64,000 nt of DNA, taken from Pinus tabuliformis (Eukaryota; Streptophyta; Pinopsida; Pinales; Pinaceae). The position numbers were made by a program, and so were the translations under genes. The DNA is taken from assembly GCA_031772625.1 (NCBI GenBank), contig CM062818.1, positions 1,279,296,277 through 1,279,360,276 of the forward strand, read 5' to 3'. Each line of letters starts with the position of its first letter. The first letter of the stretch is position 1. The notes beneath the pieces were generated by a model, which was not told the origin of the DNA, ran no database searches, and saw only the letters and a list, made by a program, of their open reading frames with translations. Below, piece after piece: positions 1 to 12,014 of the stretch.

Positions 1-1187
1 GAGATAGGGGGGAAGGGAAAAATGGAGAGGAGGGAAAAGATGAGAGGTTAAGATGGAACCTTGGCCTCAATACCACAATTATGAAACCCTAGCGACAATG
101 GCCTTTGGTGTTTTCTTGTGGTTGATTTTATGAGTTTTGTTGCATTCAAACATAGCCATAAACCACCATATCATTTATACACTTTGATGAACAAGTCATG
201 TCATAGAGCCCACCTGTCAATTTGAGGGGCTTCACAAGAAATTTGAGGAAATTTGGCACGGTTTTGGCCCTTTGTGGGTGTACGCCACGCAACAAACCTA
301 GTGCGTCGTGCCCTGAGTATGTGTCATGCCTGTTGAAAAAATACATTGAGGGATGGCTCTATGTGCGCCGTGCCCTCTGTGTGCACCGCGCCCCTGTGTA
401 TATGCGTCACGCTCCTGGAAACTGCCTCCAACGCTCTCCAACACGCACTTTGCCTCTCAAACACTTTGCAATATCTACCTATGCACTTGATTTTCACAAT
501 GGCTTTGATTTTGGTGGAAACTTGTATATAAGGACTTGGAAGTCATGGGTTAAATTTTTTCTTCTTCAAAAACCCGTTTTTCTAATGTTATGTTTTGACA
601 CTTTTTCACTGACTTAAAGCAACACTCATTTTCACTTTCCCTTTGAAATTTTAGCTCAAATGATGAAATGTTTGACACTCTTTGCATGGATTGCATGACA
701 GGACATTTGGCCACAGAAACCATGCTTGCATCTGAAGAAATCAACTGACGACTTTTTTGAAAATTTTATCGCCAATGACACTGTTTGACTTGTCTTCAAA
801 ACAAAGTTTTGAAGAACAGTCGAAGTTTATCAATATGACGATGAAACTCTTTCAATCATTACTATGTAAGGGCCTCACTCTGGCCTGCATGGATTTACTG
901 GACATATTTAAAGACCAAATTGGTTAATCCCTAGACCTAATGATCGAAAATGACTTTTGTCCATTAAAGGACCAGACCTTGACTGTCATGGACTTTGGTG
1001 ATCATTGACAAAAGACCTAATCCAGCAGGAGCCAAACATGAGGGGAAATGACTAGCATGACTTTTTTTGTCAGATTATGGCATGCTCCTAGCGGAATGCA
1101 GCTGGGTGAATGGAGCGGGACTCCTAAAAATGAAATGCATAAAGATTTTTGATCTCTAATGGAGGACTGACCAGACTGACTCTAACA
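1..1187 (-). repeat. 3' LTR of element 1, truncated by the window edge
   Basis: Bases 1-1187 align with 6466-7595 of the complete LTR and end at the same CTAACA. The bases that follow (TTGGCTCCAATGGGG) recur next to the LTR end at 15868, so this is the true LTR-internal boundary in both families. No clear polypurine tract is visible beside it. Confidence 0.85.
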
Positions 1188-1734
1188 TTGGCTCCAATGG
1201 GGGATGGTAGCTCCTTGGAGGTGCCAAGAACAGTAGATCTCTAGAAGAGCTACTCAGCGCCTTCGTCCATTGGGCTATGGAGTCCATTATTCCGACAAAC
1301 CAACATGACTTAATTTATTGGCTGAAACTTGACTAAAACTGACTCAATGCGAACTAAAATGACTGAAAAACTTGACTCTAACAAACTAACTCAAAATACC
1401 AATACCTGAACTTAAAACTTAAAGCTTGGTGGCAGTACATGGCCACCTGTGTTTCTTACAATGCAATATACGATCAAACTATATCAAAATGCCAATGTAA
1501 CCAATCAAGCAGATGCCTTATCGATTGATTCTCCTGGTCAGATCTCCAGGTCAACAGTAGATACTTGTAACTGGGCATCTAAAAAGCTAATGGACCCTAA
1601 TCTCCTTCATCACCGAATACTGCAATAATCACCTTCACTGCTGGCTGCAACAGATTTTCCATTGGATCACGAAAAACACGAAGATTTGCTATTGTTACCT
1701 CCTGCTGAGAAAACAAGATGTCTTTTTCTTTTGA

Positions 1735-2982
1735 TTATGATTTTCCTTCATAATGTACTTCAGAAAAAGTATGGTCCTGGTCCTCAAAAAATTTAGAACA
1801 AGTAGATGAGCAGATTTCATCTTCAAAGAACACTTCAAAACATGAGACATATGAGGAAGAACCTGAAAGAGAATCCCGAATGGTCTGATCTTCTGAAGTT
1901 TGAATATATGGTAGGTCATCTTCATACGATATGACAGCCAGATTCTCATTATATTCATCACATTCATCAATCATGAGAAAAGCAACTTCAGATGTTTTTT
2001 GAAACCTAACGCTAACATTTCTATCATCTACCATAAATTAATCCAGAGGAACTTTTTTACTTGCTTGAGCAACGATCTCATCTTGTTGTTCATGAGCTGA
2101 CTAGATTACCTCTTCATGAAGATTGTGTTCTGCTAACATGAGAACATTCGGATCCAAAACTCTGTCTTCTTCATCCCCGATGATTTCAGCAGCAGAGTTC
2201 TCTTTCGTGGGACTTAGTACAAGGTTTTCTTGGTCATCACAATCGTGAATCTGAATCTGAAATGGGTGACTTGACATTATCACATTCTGGAATTAGAATT
2301 GGACTTCCTTGCATGCTATCTTCTTCTATGGACAGATCTGAACCAACACTTTTTTTTCATCACTTTCAGCCATATGGAACTCTTCAACCTGCTGATCTCT
2401 TTCATGTAATTCATGTTGACTGTCAAGATGCAAAATTCCTTCATTTTCCACTGTACAAAGATCTTGATTCTGCTACAACGTTTCCTGAGCATCTTGATGG
2501 GACTCCTTTAGTTTCTCTTCATGTTGCTGAAATGGATTCTCGTACAAGGCTTCCATGATTTCATCATCCATAAAATTATCATCCTCGTAGTATTTTTCAA
2601 GGCTTTCAATAAAAGTAGAAGCATGTTCGCAATAGCCATGAACTAGATTTAATGATGGATAAGATTCTTGATATCTTTCAATGAACAGGGCATGAAAATC
2701 CTTTGAACAGTAAATACAAGCAGGCGGAAAACTTTCATACCAAGATTGGGCTTCACCTTCTAGAGTGGCCAGGAATAACTTCATCAAGCAATCTTCAGGA
2801 AAATCAACCTTCAACCTGCGAATATGCATGTGAAATCGAACTAGATATAAAGCAGTGTCCTTCTTACCATCATCTTTAAACGTAGGTAGATTCCTTGACC
2901 AATCTACCTTCAGAATTTTCTTTGGAAAGCCTGTAATGTGATATCGGCTCATGGGAGCGTATCTTCTTGCAATCTGCTCTAT
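1735..2982 (-). pseudogene. Retrotransposon gag-like ORF, decayed copy (element 1)
   Basis: Minus-strand pieces at 2952-2473, 2283-2101 and 2034-1735 all lie in one frame and align along the 386-residue gag ORF at 17565-16405. The best conserved part is the capsid-like segment around WYES and the FIERY/YPSLNLV region, typical of the plant Retrotrans_gag domain. The likely original start at 2982 now reads ATA instead of ATG, so the first usable Met is at 2952. Several in-frame stops break the C-terminal half, including one ending the first piece at 2473. No zinc knuckle was found. It is a dead gag relative of the copies in the 10.5-21.5 kb element. Confidence 0.8.
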
Positions 2983-3186
2983 TTTTTAAAAAAATCTCAA
3001 AGCTACTGATCCCTCTGCAGTGGAGTCACCATGAAGCATCGGTTGCTGGATCCTTCAGTGAAAGGAGTCGCCGGGTGAATGATTTCAGCCGTCTTCTTAT
3101 GTATGATTGTTGTCCACCATCAACAATCAGCTTTGAACTTGAGATATGTACTGAGGCAAAACAATCTTCAAGCAAGCCATTTTCTT

Positions 3187-3204
3187 CCCCAGCGGAGTCG
3201 CCAC
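3187..3204 (-). other. Primer-binding site, tRNA-Arg type
   Basis: The 18 plus-strand bases equal the 3' end of plant tRNA-Arg(ACG) including CCA, as I recall that tRNA, so the minus-strand RNA would pair with it. It is three bases from the LTR edge at 3208, which fixes element orientation as minus. The same 18-mer occurs at 63352-63369 in a different element. Confidence 0.85.
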
Positions 3205-3207
3205 TAT

Positions 3208-6200
3208 GTTAGCACCTCAATCTACCTTAGGCTGAAGGAAGGCAAAATTTAGGGTAACCACAAACCACGCTCAGTCTGGTAGCTAGCCCTACCAAAACAG
3301 GAGAGGGTTCTCTTTGAGTCACGCTCAGCGAATAAGTAAACGGAATGGTCTGAGATGACTAACAGTGAAATATTGATCTTAGTCTAGTAAGTAAATATGG
3401 ATACAAGAAGCAATTTTTTATGAATGACCGAGTTTCTGGGATGGTATGGGACAAACGGACAGCAATGAGCAGAGAATTTAATACAAAGGCACAGATTACT
3501 TCGTGAGGCAAGACAGGCAGAAAGTCTAGCAATTTAGTTTGAAATAACGCGGAATGGAGGAATTTCTTAGGAGGGTGAAAAGGGCATAAGTACATGAATC
3601 CTTTTCAACAGAAGAAGAACACTGAACATGAAATTTTCCCACAGGAAGAGCAATAAAAATGAATTCTACCTTATCTAACTTAGAAATTTTCACTGGAAAT
3701 GAATATGAAATGAACTGTGAAACATTACGAAATGCATATGAAACATAAGAGACGCATTTGCTACACTCACAACCACATGAATCTCATGAAACAGAGCCGC
3801 TGCCTTTCATTACTCCTCTGTCAAAATATACAATGAAGAACTGAGTTTCTCTCCCACAGTCTCCCAGAAATTACAAGCCAACCAACCCTTTGCAAATGGT
3901 TTGCATACAATAAATAGACTATCCCATGAGGAAATAGAAATACCAAGAGTTGGGGAGTTTTTTGAATCATTACAAAGAGGAAGTGGAAAGCCAACCATTA
4001 GTTACAGGTGTAGCGTTACAAACATGACAAATGGCTTGGGTGACTGTTTGGCTTCCTTTGCCACTTGGATAGAAGCCAACCTTTAGTGGAAAAATTTAAA
4101 TTTTGCCTTAGGTGCCAAAAAATGTGTATTGTAGATGAGTGGGCCCACTTGGAGAAAGTCGCGAAACGGGCGCTATTTTGGCCTTTTTCTCTATATGTTG
4201 CGCGCCCAAATCTATACGCGCTGCGCCACTTTGGAGGTTGTTTTGGGGCACCTGTAGGAGTCCAAAGTGTGCCCAAGTGTGCCTGTTGGAAATCCTGGCC
4301 TATCTACTTTCCAACCCAAGTGGAATTTCGGAATTTGGTGCTCATTTGCCCCTCCAAATCCTCATTCTCCCAAGTCTGCTTCCTGTGTGTCAAAATAGGG
4401 GCATAGAGGTCATTTTTTGAGTGTTTTTGACCTCCTGGAGACTCAAATCATGCCAAAATTTCTTGTCCAAGCACTAGTCTTCGTGATTTTTCATGTTGAA
4501 TCCAAAAATACAAACCATTTGTGATTTGGAGCTCCCAATCCTAAGCGCGCACAGGGAGAAAAATCCTGTACTGTGACCAAAAATTTGCCATGTGACCAAA
4601 ATTGCGCCAAATTTCTTGAAATTTGGGCTGGACATCCTCTATGAGGTGCTATGCTGGGCCAAAGAGGCATCGGCCAATATTTGAAGTCGATTGAGCTCCC
4701 TTTGCCTCTTTTGCTTCTTGATTGCCTTCCTCAATTTCGCCTTCAAATTCCTGATTCGGGCCTTGCATACTTTGTTTCACGCCATGTAGTGGAAAGCCAT
4801 GTGTCTCAGCAATGCATGGTCCTTGTCAGCCTTGTCTAACAGCCTCTCTAAGTGCATTTTAACTCTCTCGAGATTGGCCTCCCGATCCTCATTGATCTCT
4901 TGCTCCAATGACGTGAGCTCAACTCTTCTCCTTTATGCAGCTTGGCGATGCTCACGAATGTCTTGTAGCTCCATGATCGCTTGCTGATCCTCAAGCTATT
5001 TGTTCCTTTGCTCCAGATATTTCATGTTCCACTTAACCCTCTCCAGGTCAAGGGATAAGGCTTCGATCTCTGATTGCTGCTCTTGGATGATCTTTCTAAG
5101 CTGTGCATTTTTCGGTTCTGTATCTGTCTCATCATCATGAAGGAGAACGAATTCAGTCTGTCGTTCACCTGATGGCTCACCTGAAGGCCCCTCATCCTGT
5201 ATTGGCTCCTTGCCTTTGACCTGTTCCTATGATGTGGATGGAGGAAGCCAGGCCACTTCCACCGTGGGTGGAGCTAACACTATGTTTGCTGCTGCAAACA
5301 AACGTATGGTGCCTTTCTAATATGTGATGAAAACCGACACACTAGCAGTCTCATGGCACTCATGTCGACGAGAAGGTTCACCCTCATGCTTAACCTTTGA
5401 TAATACCTGTGAAGTGCTGAAGAGGTCATGGGAGATGAAATCATCCCAAGTAATGCCCTGCAATCCCAGCTGATGAACCACCAAAATCTTAATAAGAGCA
5501 AAGTGATAAACACTGTTATGTTGTTGCTGAGGGGTCTTGTGCTGCATGAAGGTGTTCATCCTCTCTATGTTCCTGCAAATTAAAAATGGGATGTTCATCA
5601 TCCATACCCTGGTAAAGTGCATGAGAAACCTGATGTGATAGGCATATAGACAAGAGAACCTCCCCTCACAGCTGAAGTACTTCATGATCAACTTCATGAG
5701 TGGAGAATATTCATCTTTCAAATATCTGAATGGAAAGACTCTTGTGAGCTGCCTCAAGAAACTGGCCTTAATGTAAGGCTCATAATGCTACCGATCAACT
5801 TTCTGTTTCTTGTGCCATGGTTCTCCAACATTTGGTATGCCGGTTGCTAATGAGACAGTTTCAGGTGTCAGTGTGAAGGTGACACCGGCCAAGATAGAGA
5901 GATCTCCATGTAGGTGAAGCACAAAAAGACGGGCCAACTCATGATGAACTCGAACATTAGTCACCCTTTGACAAAATTCAAAACATGATAGATGTTGGAA
6001 GCATGACATGGCAAGAGGGCAGGCTTGCAATTCAGTGAGGGTGGTTGGCTCATCCCTAACATGTTTTCCACTCTTGTGATGTCTCCTGGGAGCCTGTTCT
6101 TCCGAGGATGAATCACTTTGTATCTCCATCTCATACTCTGATGAATGCTAAGATGCCATGACTACTGCATGTACTGTACTTGGTCTGCCCTTTGATGATG

Positions 6201-7595
6201 GTGTGAAACTAGGTGTTGTTGTGATATCTGCTACCAAGGGGAACAATGAAAAATAGGGAGTATTAGGAGGGGAATAATATGATGGGAATAGGGTTTATGG
6301 GGACAAGTTTTGTTTAGGGATATGTAGGGGGATTTGGGGATTTGATAAGGTAGGGTTTTGGGGTTTTGATAAGGTAGGGTTTTGGGGTGTTATGTTGACA
6401 AATAAGAGGATGGGATATGGAATGGAGTTTGGTAATATTTTAGGGTAGGGGTAATAGGGTAAAATGAGATAGGGGGGAAGGGAAAAATGGAGAGGAGGGA
6501 AAAGATGAGAGGTGAAGATGGAAACTTGGCCTCAATACCACAATTATGCAACCCTAGCAACAATGGCCTTTGGTGTTTTATTGTGGTTGATTTTATGAGT
6601 TTTGTTGCATTCAAACATAGCCATAAACCACCATATAATTTATACATTTTGATGAACAAGTCATGTCATAGAGCCTACCTGTCAATTTGAGGGGCTTCAC
6701 AAGAAATTTGAGGAAATTTGGCACGGTTTTGGCCCTTTGTGGGTGTGCGTTGTGCCCATTGAAAAAATACACTGAGGGATGGCTCTGTGTGTGCCGTGCC
6801 CCTGTGTATATGAGTTGCGCTCCTGGAAACTGCCTCCAACGCTCTCAAACACACACTTTGCCTCTCAAACACTTTGCAATAACTCCCTATGCACTTGATT
6901 TGCACAATGGCTTTGATTTTGGTGGAAACTTGTATATAAAGACTTGGAAGTCATGGGTTAAATTTTTGCTTCTTCAAAAACCCGTTTTTCTAATGTTATG
7001 TTTTGACACTTTTTCACTGACTTAAAGCAACAATGATTTTCACTTTCCCTTTGAAATTTTAGCTCAAATGAGGAAATTTTCGGCACTCTTTGTAGGGATT
7101 GCATGACAGGACATTTGGCCACGGAAACTATGCCTGCATTTGAAGAAATCAACTGACGACTTTTTTGAAAATTTTATCACCAATGACACTATTTGACTTT
7201 TCTTCAAAACAGAGTTTTGAAGAACAGTCGAAGTTTATCAATATGACGATGAAACTCTTTGAATCATTACTTTCTAAGGGCATCACTCTGGCCTGCATGG
7301 ATTTACTGGACATATTTAAAGACCCAATTGATTAATCCGTAGACCTAATGATCGAAAATAAATTTTGTCCATTAAAGGACCAAAACTTGACTGTCATGGA
7401 CTTTGGTGATCATTGACAAAAGACCTAAGCCAGCAGGAGCCAGACATGAGGGGAAATGACTAGCATGACTTTTTCTGTCAGATTATGGCATGATCCTAGA
7501 GAAATGTAGCTGGGTGAATGGAGCAGGACTCCTAAAAATGAAATGCATAAAGAGTTTTGATCTCTGACGGAGGACTGACCAGACCGACTCTAACA
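3208..7595 (-). repeat. 5' LTR of element 1 (4388 bp)
   Basis: It starts TGTTAG and ends CTAACA. The last 1.1 kb matches bases 1-1187. Its middle is related to the 3.5-kb LTRs at 12374-15867 and 17925-21463: compare 4200-4440 with 13390-13640, both with the CTACTTTCCAACCCAA core. It holds a decayed ORF (4777-6129). The LTR is unusually long compared with the 0.2-2 kb of most plant LTRs. Confidence 0.85.
4777..6129 (-). pseudogene. LTR-embedded ORF: N-terminal domain plus coiled coil, broken by in-frame stops
   Basis: One minus-strand frame stays readable from the Met at 6129 to about 4777, interrupted by stops at 5788-5790, 5317-5319, 5227-5229, 4996-4998, 4933-4935 and 4777-4779. The N-terminal part has an acidic/Ser start, a TLTELQACPLAMSCF segment and a LAGVTFTLTPETVSLATGIPNVGE segment. 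The middle is rich in aromatic and hydrophobic residues, and the C-terminal part is a Glu/Lys/Leu coiled coil around LERLLDKADKDHALLRHM. Homologous N- and C-terminal segments occur in the other LTR family (13846-14494 and 19428-20046). The overall plan recalls the plant transposon-protein domains listed in Pfam, but I cannot confirm that. It is transcribed in the same direction as gag and lies about 1.5-2.8 kb into the LTR. It was probably once a protein of at least 450 residues; its function is unknown. Confidence 0.65.
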
Positions 7596-8690
7596 GAGAG
7601 AAGTAGAGAAACTTAGAATAAGAGAATATGAATGAGGGTTATTATGAAGGAGGAATTGAGTGAGTGAGGGAGGGATGGAGATAGATAGGAAGGGGAGGGA
7701 GAGAGGCAAGTGGTAGTTAAGGGAGGAAGGAGAGAGATATAGATAGACATAGGGGTCACAATAAGGGGTGGGGGAGAGGGAGGGAGGCAGTGGGGGAGGG
7801 GGAGAGGAGCACGTTGACGGATATGGTGAGAGATATAAACACACAAACATATATGGAGAGAGAGAGAGAAAAGGTAGATAATTGGAGAGAGATATTGAGA
7901 GATTGATGGGAGATATATAGTGAGGAAGTGAGGTAGCTATAGAGAGAAGGAGAGAGATAGGGAGATAGAGATTGATATGGATGAGGGAGAGACAGGTAAT
8001 AACCCACACATACACACATATATGGAGAGAGTCATAGAGAGAGAGTGCAGGGGTAAAATGAGAGTGGGAGGGAATAGAGTGAGAATGAGCCGAGGAGAGA
8101 GAGGAGGAAAGAGGAGAGATATAAAATGAGGAGAGGATATATATAGAAGGAGAGAAGGGAGACTAGGGGGGAGAGAAAGAGGTAGAGGGATAAAGCTAGA
8201 TGGATGTTATTTTCAAGGAGGGACTAAGGGACCGAGTGAGGGGAAAGAGGAGGAGGGAGAGAGATGAAGAGTGAGAGATAGAGAGAGTGATGATGTAGGG
8301 GAGAATTAGACATGTGGATAGAGTGAGAGAGATTGAGAGAGAAGGAGACAGGGAGGGAGATAGATATAGAGATGGAGGGAAAATAGAGATGGGCTAGAAA
8401 TATATAGGGAAGAGAAGGAGATATATGGTGAGTGAGAATGTGAGAGGGAGTATAAAGAGACAATGATGGAGGGTCAACGGAGAGGAAGAAGGGTAGGAAG
8501 ATAAATATCATTTTATATGAGAGGAAGAAGGGTAGGAAGATAAATATCATTTTATATGTTTGTGTGTAGATATAGAGAGAGGGTGGGGAGAGAAAGAGAC
8601 ATAGAGAGAGAAGGATAGAAGCAAGGAGATAGAGACAAAGCTAGAGGGAAGAGAAAAAGGGTAGAATGACGAGGGAGAGATATCCCCCCT
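7596..8690. repeat. Purine-rich (GA) low-complexity tract
   Basis: About 1.1 kb of imperfect GAGA/GGGA/AGATA repeats on the plus strand, starting exactly where LTR 3208-7595 ends. Open frames here are repeat artefacts. A perfect 39-bp tandem duplication lies at 8481-8519 and 8520-8558. Confidence 0.9.
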
Positions 8691-8973
8691 ATCTCTCTTA
8701 AATCTCCCTCTCTCTCCATCTTCTTCTCTACTTCACCTCTCTCGTACTTCCCCACTATCCCCCTTTCACTAATTACCTTTCTCTCTTCCTCCCTCTCTCT
8801 CTCTACCCCCTCCATTCTCTACAATTTTCTCTCCTTATATACTTGGATAACTCTCCCCTATTGCCACCTTCTCTCTCTCAGCACCCCTCATACCCCCCTC
8901 CCTTTCTATCACTCTCCCTTCTAACCCTTCCTCTCTCTCTCTCTCCCCCCCCTTGTCTCTTGGATTTCATTGT

Positions 8974-9021
<48 letters not shown>

Positions 9022-9080
9022 TCTCTCTCTCTCAAACACACACATATATGTAAGCCTCTATCCCCTTCACTCCCTATCCT

Positions 9081-9148
<68 letters not shown>

Positions 9149-9240
9149 TTAAATCCCTCTCTGTTTCCCCTATCTCTCCAAATTTCTCCTTCCCTTCCTC
9201 TCCCTCTTTATCCGTCATTGCCTCACCAATTCTCTCCTTC
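8691..9240. repeat. Pyrimidine-rich (CT) tract with long (CT)n runs
   Basis: Strand composition flips at about 8690 from purine to pyrimidine. Nearly pure (CT)n runs sit at about 8979-9033 and 9084-9143, with a short ACACACATATATG spacer. Long Ser/Leu/Pro frames are artefacts. Confidence 0.9.
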
Positions 9241-9261
9241 ACAATGACCCCAAAAATCACT

Positions 9262-9560
9262 CACTACAACAAAAAATTTCATTGGTGAGGGTCATGCATA
9301 TGATAAACCTTTAAGGTTCATCACCAATGATGCATATGGTGATGGTCCTTAAAAAAACGCCATTGTAAGTGCATATAGTGATAGTCCTTTAAGGTTTGTC
9401 ACCAAATAAATTTTCAATGACACTTTTGGTGAGGGTTTTTAAAGGCCCATCACTGATATCTTTGGTGACAATTCTAGTGATAATATTTTATTGGCCTTCA
9501 CCAATGCTCTTTTTTGTTACTTGTGGTGATGATAAAAAAATGTTCATCATCTTCGATCAT
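9262..9560. mobile_element. CACTA-like transposon terminus with subterminal repeats
   Basis: It begins CACTACAACAAAAAATT, the terminal inverted repeat style of plant CACTA (En/Spm) elements, preceded by ACT. Repeated TGGTGA(G/T)GGTC, CTTTAAGG and CATCACCAA units follow in both orientations to about 9560, as in subterminal transposase-binding arrays. A matching TTGTAGTG right end was not found, so this is a truncated end or a rearranged element. No transposase ORF is visible. Confidence 0.55.
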
Positions 9561-9889
9561 TCCAATGAGCTTTTGATGATGCTATGTGATTGTTGCTATA
9601 TCTTTTGTCAAAAGATAATTATTTAAGACCATTGTTATGGAGTCTTTCTCATTATATGTCCAAGGCCATAGTGGTTAGATTCAGTTAACTTATTAAGAAG
9701 TAATGAGTGTGCGTCATTTCCCTCAAGTAATGAGAATATATTTTTCATATGAGTCAACACACGATCTATCTCTATTAGGTTTATTTTCTAGAAAATTCCG
9801 TTTAGATAATGTTTGACTAGTATGTGTAGGAACCATATTATTTAATACATAATCAATCTTGACCAATTCTATTATTAAGAGAGACCTAA
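9561..9889. other. No recognisable feature
   Basis: AT-rich sequence between the CACTA-like end and the degenerate repeat block. No ORF or RNA gene recognised. Confidence 0.5.
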
Positions 9890-10464
9890 AACTCCTCAAC
9901 GCTCCTTACACACCTTGAGATGCTTTGGAAAGCACTAACATTCCTTGGAAACTCACATATCTTGGAACATCTTTGTACCTAGAACATATTGCCATGACTA
10001 GGATACCCAAACACATGTTGGCATGCCCTAGAACAACATAACACTCCCCTAGCATGTGTTGGCATGCCCTGTACTCCCCATCATTCCCTGTAACACCTTG
10101 ACATGCATTAACACACATTAACACTTGGAACGCATTAGAACTTAGCATGTATTCGAAGCTATTGTTAGTGTGCCTAGAACGCCCCTTTTGAAAAATGTAA
10201 ATTCTTGACTTATTAACCCTCTTATGTATTTATTTCCTTTCATTTTAGCGTGGTTCTTCCATTTGTTTCCCTACTAATCCTTAACACATGTTAGTGCACC
10301 TTGGTACTCTACACATCTTGGCATTCATTGACACTATTCTTCACAAGTTATCACACCCTAGAACACCCTAACACACTCTAGCGCTTCTTGGCATGCCATA
10401 GTTTTCACTAGCATGCCTTACCACTACCTATCATACCTCCTCACTCAATCCTTGGCATGCTTGG
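9890..10464. repeat. Degenerate short-motif repeat block, left flank of the composite element
   Basis: Irregular repeats built from AACAC, CTTGG, GGCATGCC and CCTTGGAACAC-like words. The same kind of sequence resumes at 21464, so the 11-kb element inserted into this block. No coding potential seen. Confidence 0.7.
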
Positions 10465-10893
10465 TGTTAGCGCTTGAAATTTCACCTCAGGCTGAGAAAG
10501 GTAAACCTCAAGGCTACATCAAACCATTCAGCCTCGTAGCTAGCCCTACGGGGCAGGAGAAGGCTCTCTCCGGTCAATCTCAGTATATCTTCAATGGGAT
10601 GAGATGGCCAACAAGGTAACACTGATATTTGGCTAGTAAACTGATGAAAAAGGTTGATTTGGGGTTTTTTGGGTTTTTGGTGGCAAATTGAGGAATTGCA
10701 ATTTTGGGTGCGGGGATTTGACACAGTTTCTGCAGGGGGGTCTTTGGGGCAAGGTAGGAGCCTGTATTGATGTCTTTAGCTAAAGTGGATGATTAGGAAG
10801 AAAGATAAGAAGGCTAAAGAGAGCAAACAATGAATTTGAATTCTCTTCAGACAGTAGAAAACATAGAAATTAAACAAATTTAAAAGTAGAGCA
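10465..10893 (-). repeat. Left LTR fragment of the composite element
   Basis: Matches the first ~429 bases of 12374-15867 almost base for base, then breaks off after AAAAGTAGAGCAT and continues into gag-region sequence. Confidence 0.9.
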
Positions 10894-12014
10894 TTTGCCA
10901 CTGCCACCTCTTGCTGAAAGAACAAGGTGTCTTTTGCTTCAAATTTTGATCTGCCTTCATCATGTGCTTCAGTAAAAGTATGCTCATGGGCTTCAAAAAA
11001 TTCTGAACAAGTACGTGAGCAAATCTCCTCTTGAAATAACATTTCAACACATGAGACATATGAAGAATCTGAAAGGTAATCTTGTATGCTATGATCTTTT
11101 GTAGTCTGACAATATGGTAGGTCATCTTCATATGATATGACAGCCGGATTATCATTTATTACTGAGTTATTGAAAGGAGATTCATCACTTACTTGCACAA
11201 AGATCTCACCTTGCTGTTCATGAGCTGACTGAATGACCTCCTCATGAAGATCTAGTTCCGGTGAGGTGGGAGCACTTAGATTTGTAACTTCGTTTTCTTC
11301 ATGCCAGCTGATCTCAACAGTCGAGTTCTTCTTTATAGGATTCAACACAAGGTATTCTTGGTCACCATGATCTGAATTTTGATCTGAAATAGCTGAGTTG
11401 ACTGCATTACATTATAAAATTGACTCTTGGCTACCTTGCACGCTGTCTTCTTCTGTGGGCAGATCTGAAACAAGCTCTTCTCTTTCATCAATTACAGCCA
11501 TATGGCCATCTTCAACCTGCTGATCTTGACAAATATCCTCTAAGATTTCTGTGTGCTGCTGAAATGGATTCTCATACAAAGCCTCCATGATCTCAACATC
11601 CATAAAATTATCATCTTCATAATATTTTTCAAGGCTTTCAATAAAACCATAAGCATGCTGGCAACAGTCTTGAACCAAATTCAATGATGGATAAGAGTCC
11701 TTATATCTTTCAATGAACATAGTATGAAAATCCTTTAAACAATAAATACAAGCAGGCGGCAAACTTTCATACCATGATTGAGCTGTACCTTCCAGAGTGG
11801 CCAAGAATATCTTCATCAAGCAATCTTCAGGAAAATCCACCTTCAATTTTCGAATATGCATATGAAATCTAACTAGATGAAGAGCAGCATCCTTCTTACC
11901 ATCATCATTAAATGTAGGCAAATTCCTTGACCAATCTACCTTTGGAATTTTATTTGGAAAACCTGGAATGTGATCTCGGCTCAAGGGAGCATATCTTCTT
12001 GTGATTTGGTCCAT
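10776..12014 (-). pseudogene. Gag-like ORF, copy 2, with a nonsense codon and a deletion-fused C-terminus
   Basis: Nearly identical to the intact copy at 16405-17565, starting MDQITRRYAPLSR at 12014. One stop at 11412-11414 replaces a Glu codon of the intact copy; the frame then continues to 10776. The last ~39 residues before 10776 are not gag: reading runs through the deletion junction near 10893 into antisense LTR sequence, giving an artefactual hydrophobic tail. Otherwise the gag core (WYESLPP, FIERYKDSYPSLNL) is preserved. It lies behind the primer site at 12353-12370. Confidence 0.85.

Larger units (their letters stand above)
1..7595 (-). mobile_element. Gag-only LTR retrotransposon with giant LTRs (element 1, left end outside window)
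   Basis: The order on the minus strand is 5' LTR (3208-7595), primer site (3187-3204), a gag-like ORF, then a 3' LTR whose last 1187 bases are in the window. Bases 1-1187 repeat 6466-7595, with small indels such as an extra ~57 bases near 270-340. Both LTR copies end in CTAACA and the complete one starts with TGTTAG. The 2.0-kb internal region (1188-3207) contains only gag remnants, with no protease, integrase or RT. This matches the published idea of TR-GAG or LARD-type elements: long LTRs, gag at most, mobilised by a helper. The target duplication cannot be checked because the left end is missing. Gag and primer site agree on minus orientation. Confidence 0.85.

Noticed and set aside
1188-1210. 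TTGGCTCCAATGGGG as a plus-strand primer site, which would put the element on the plus strand
   Set aside because: The gag frame and a full 18-base tRNA-Arg match at the opposite boundary both indicate minus orientation.
7590-9288. Several 75-140 residue frames on both strands
   Set aside because: They are translations of GA/CT repeats (Ser/Leu/Pro or Arg/Glu runs), not genes.
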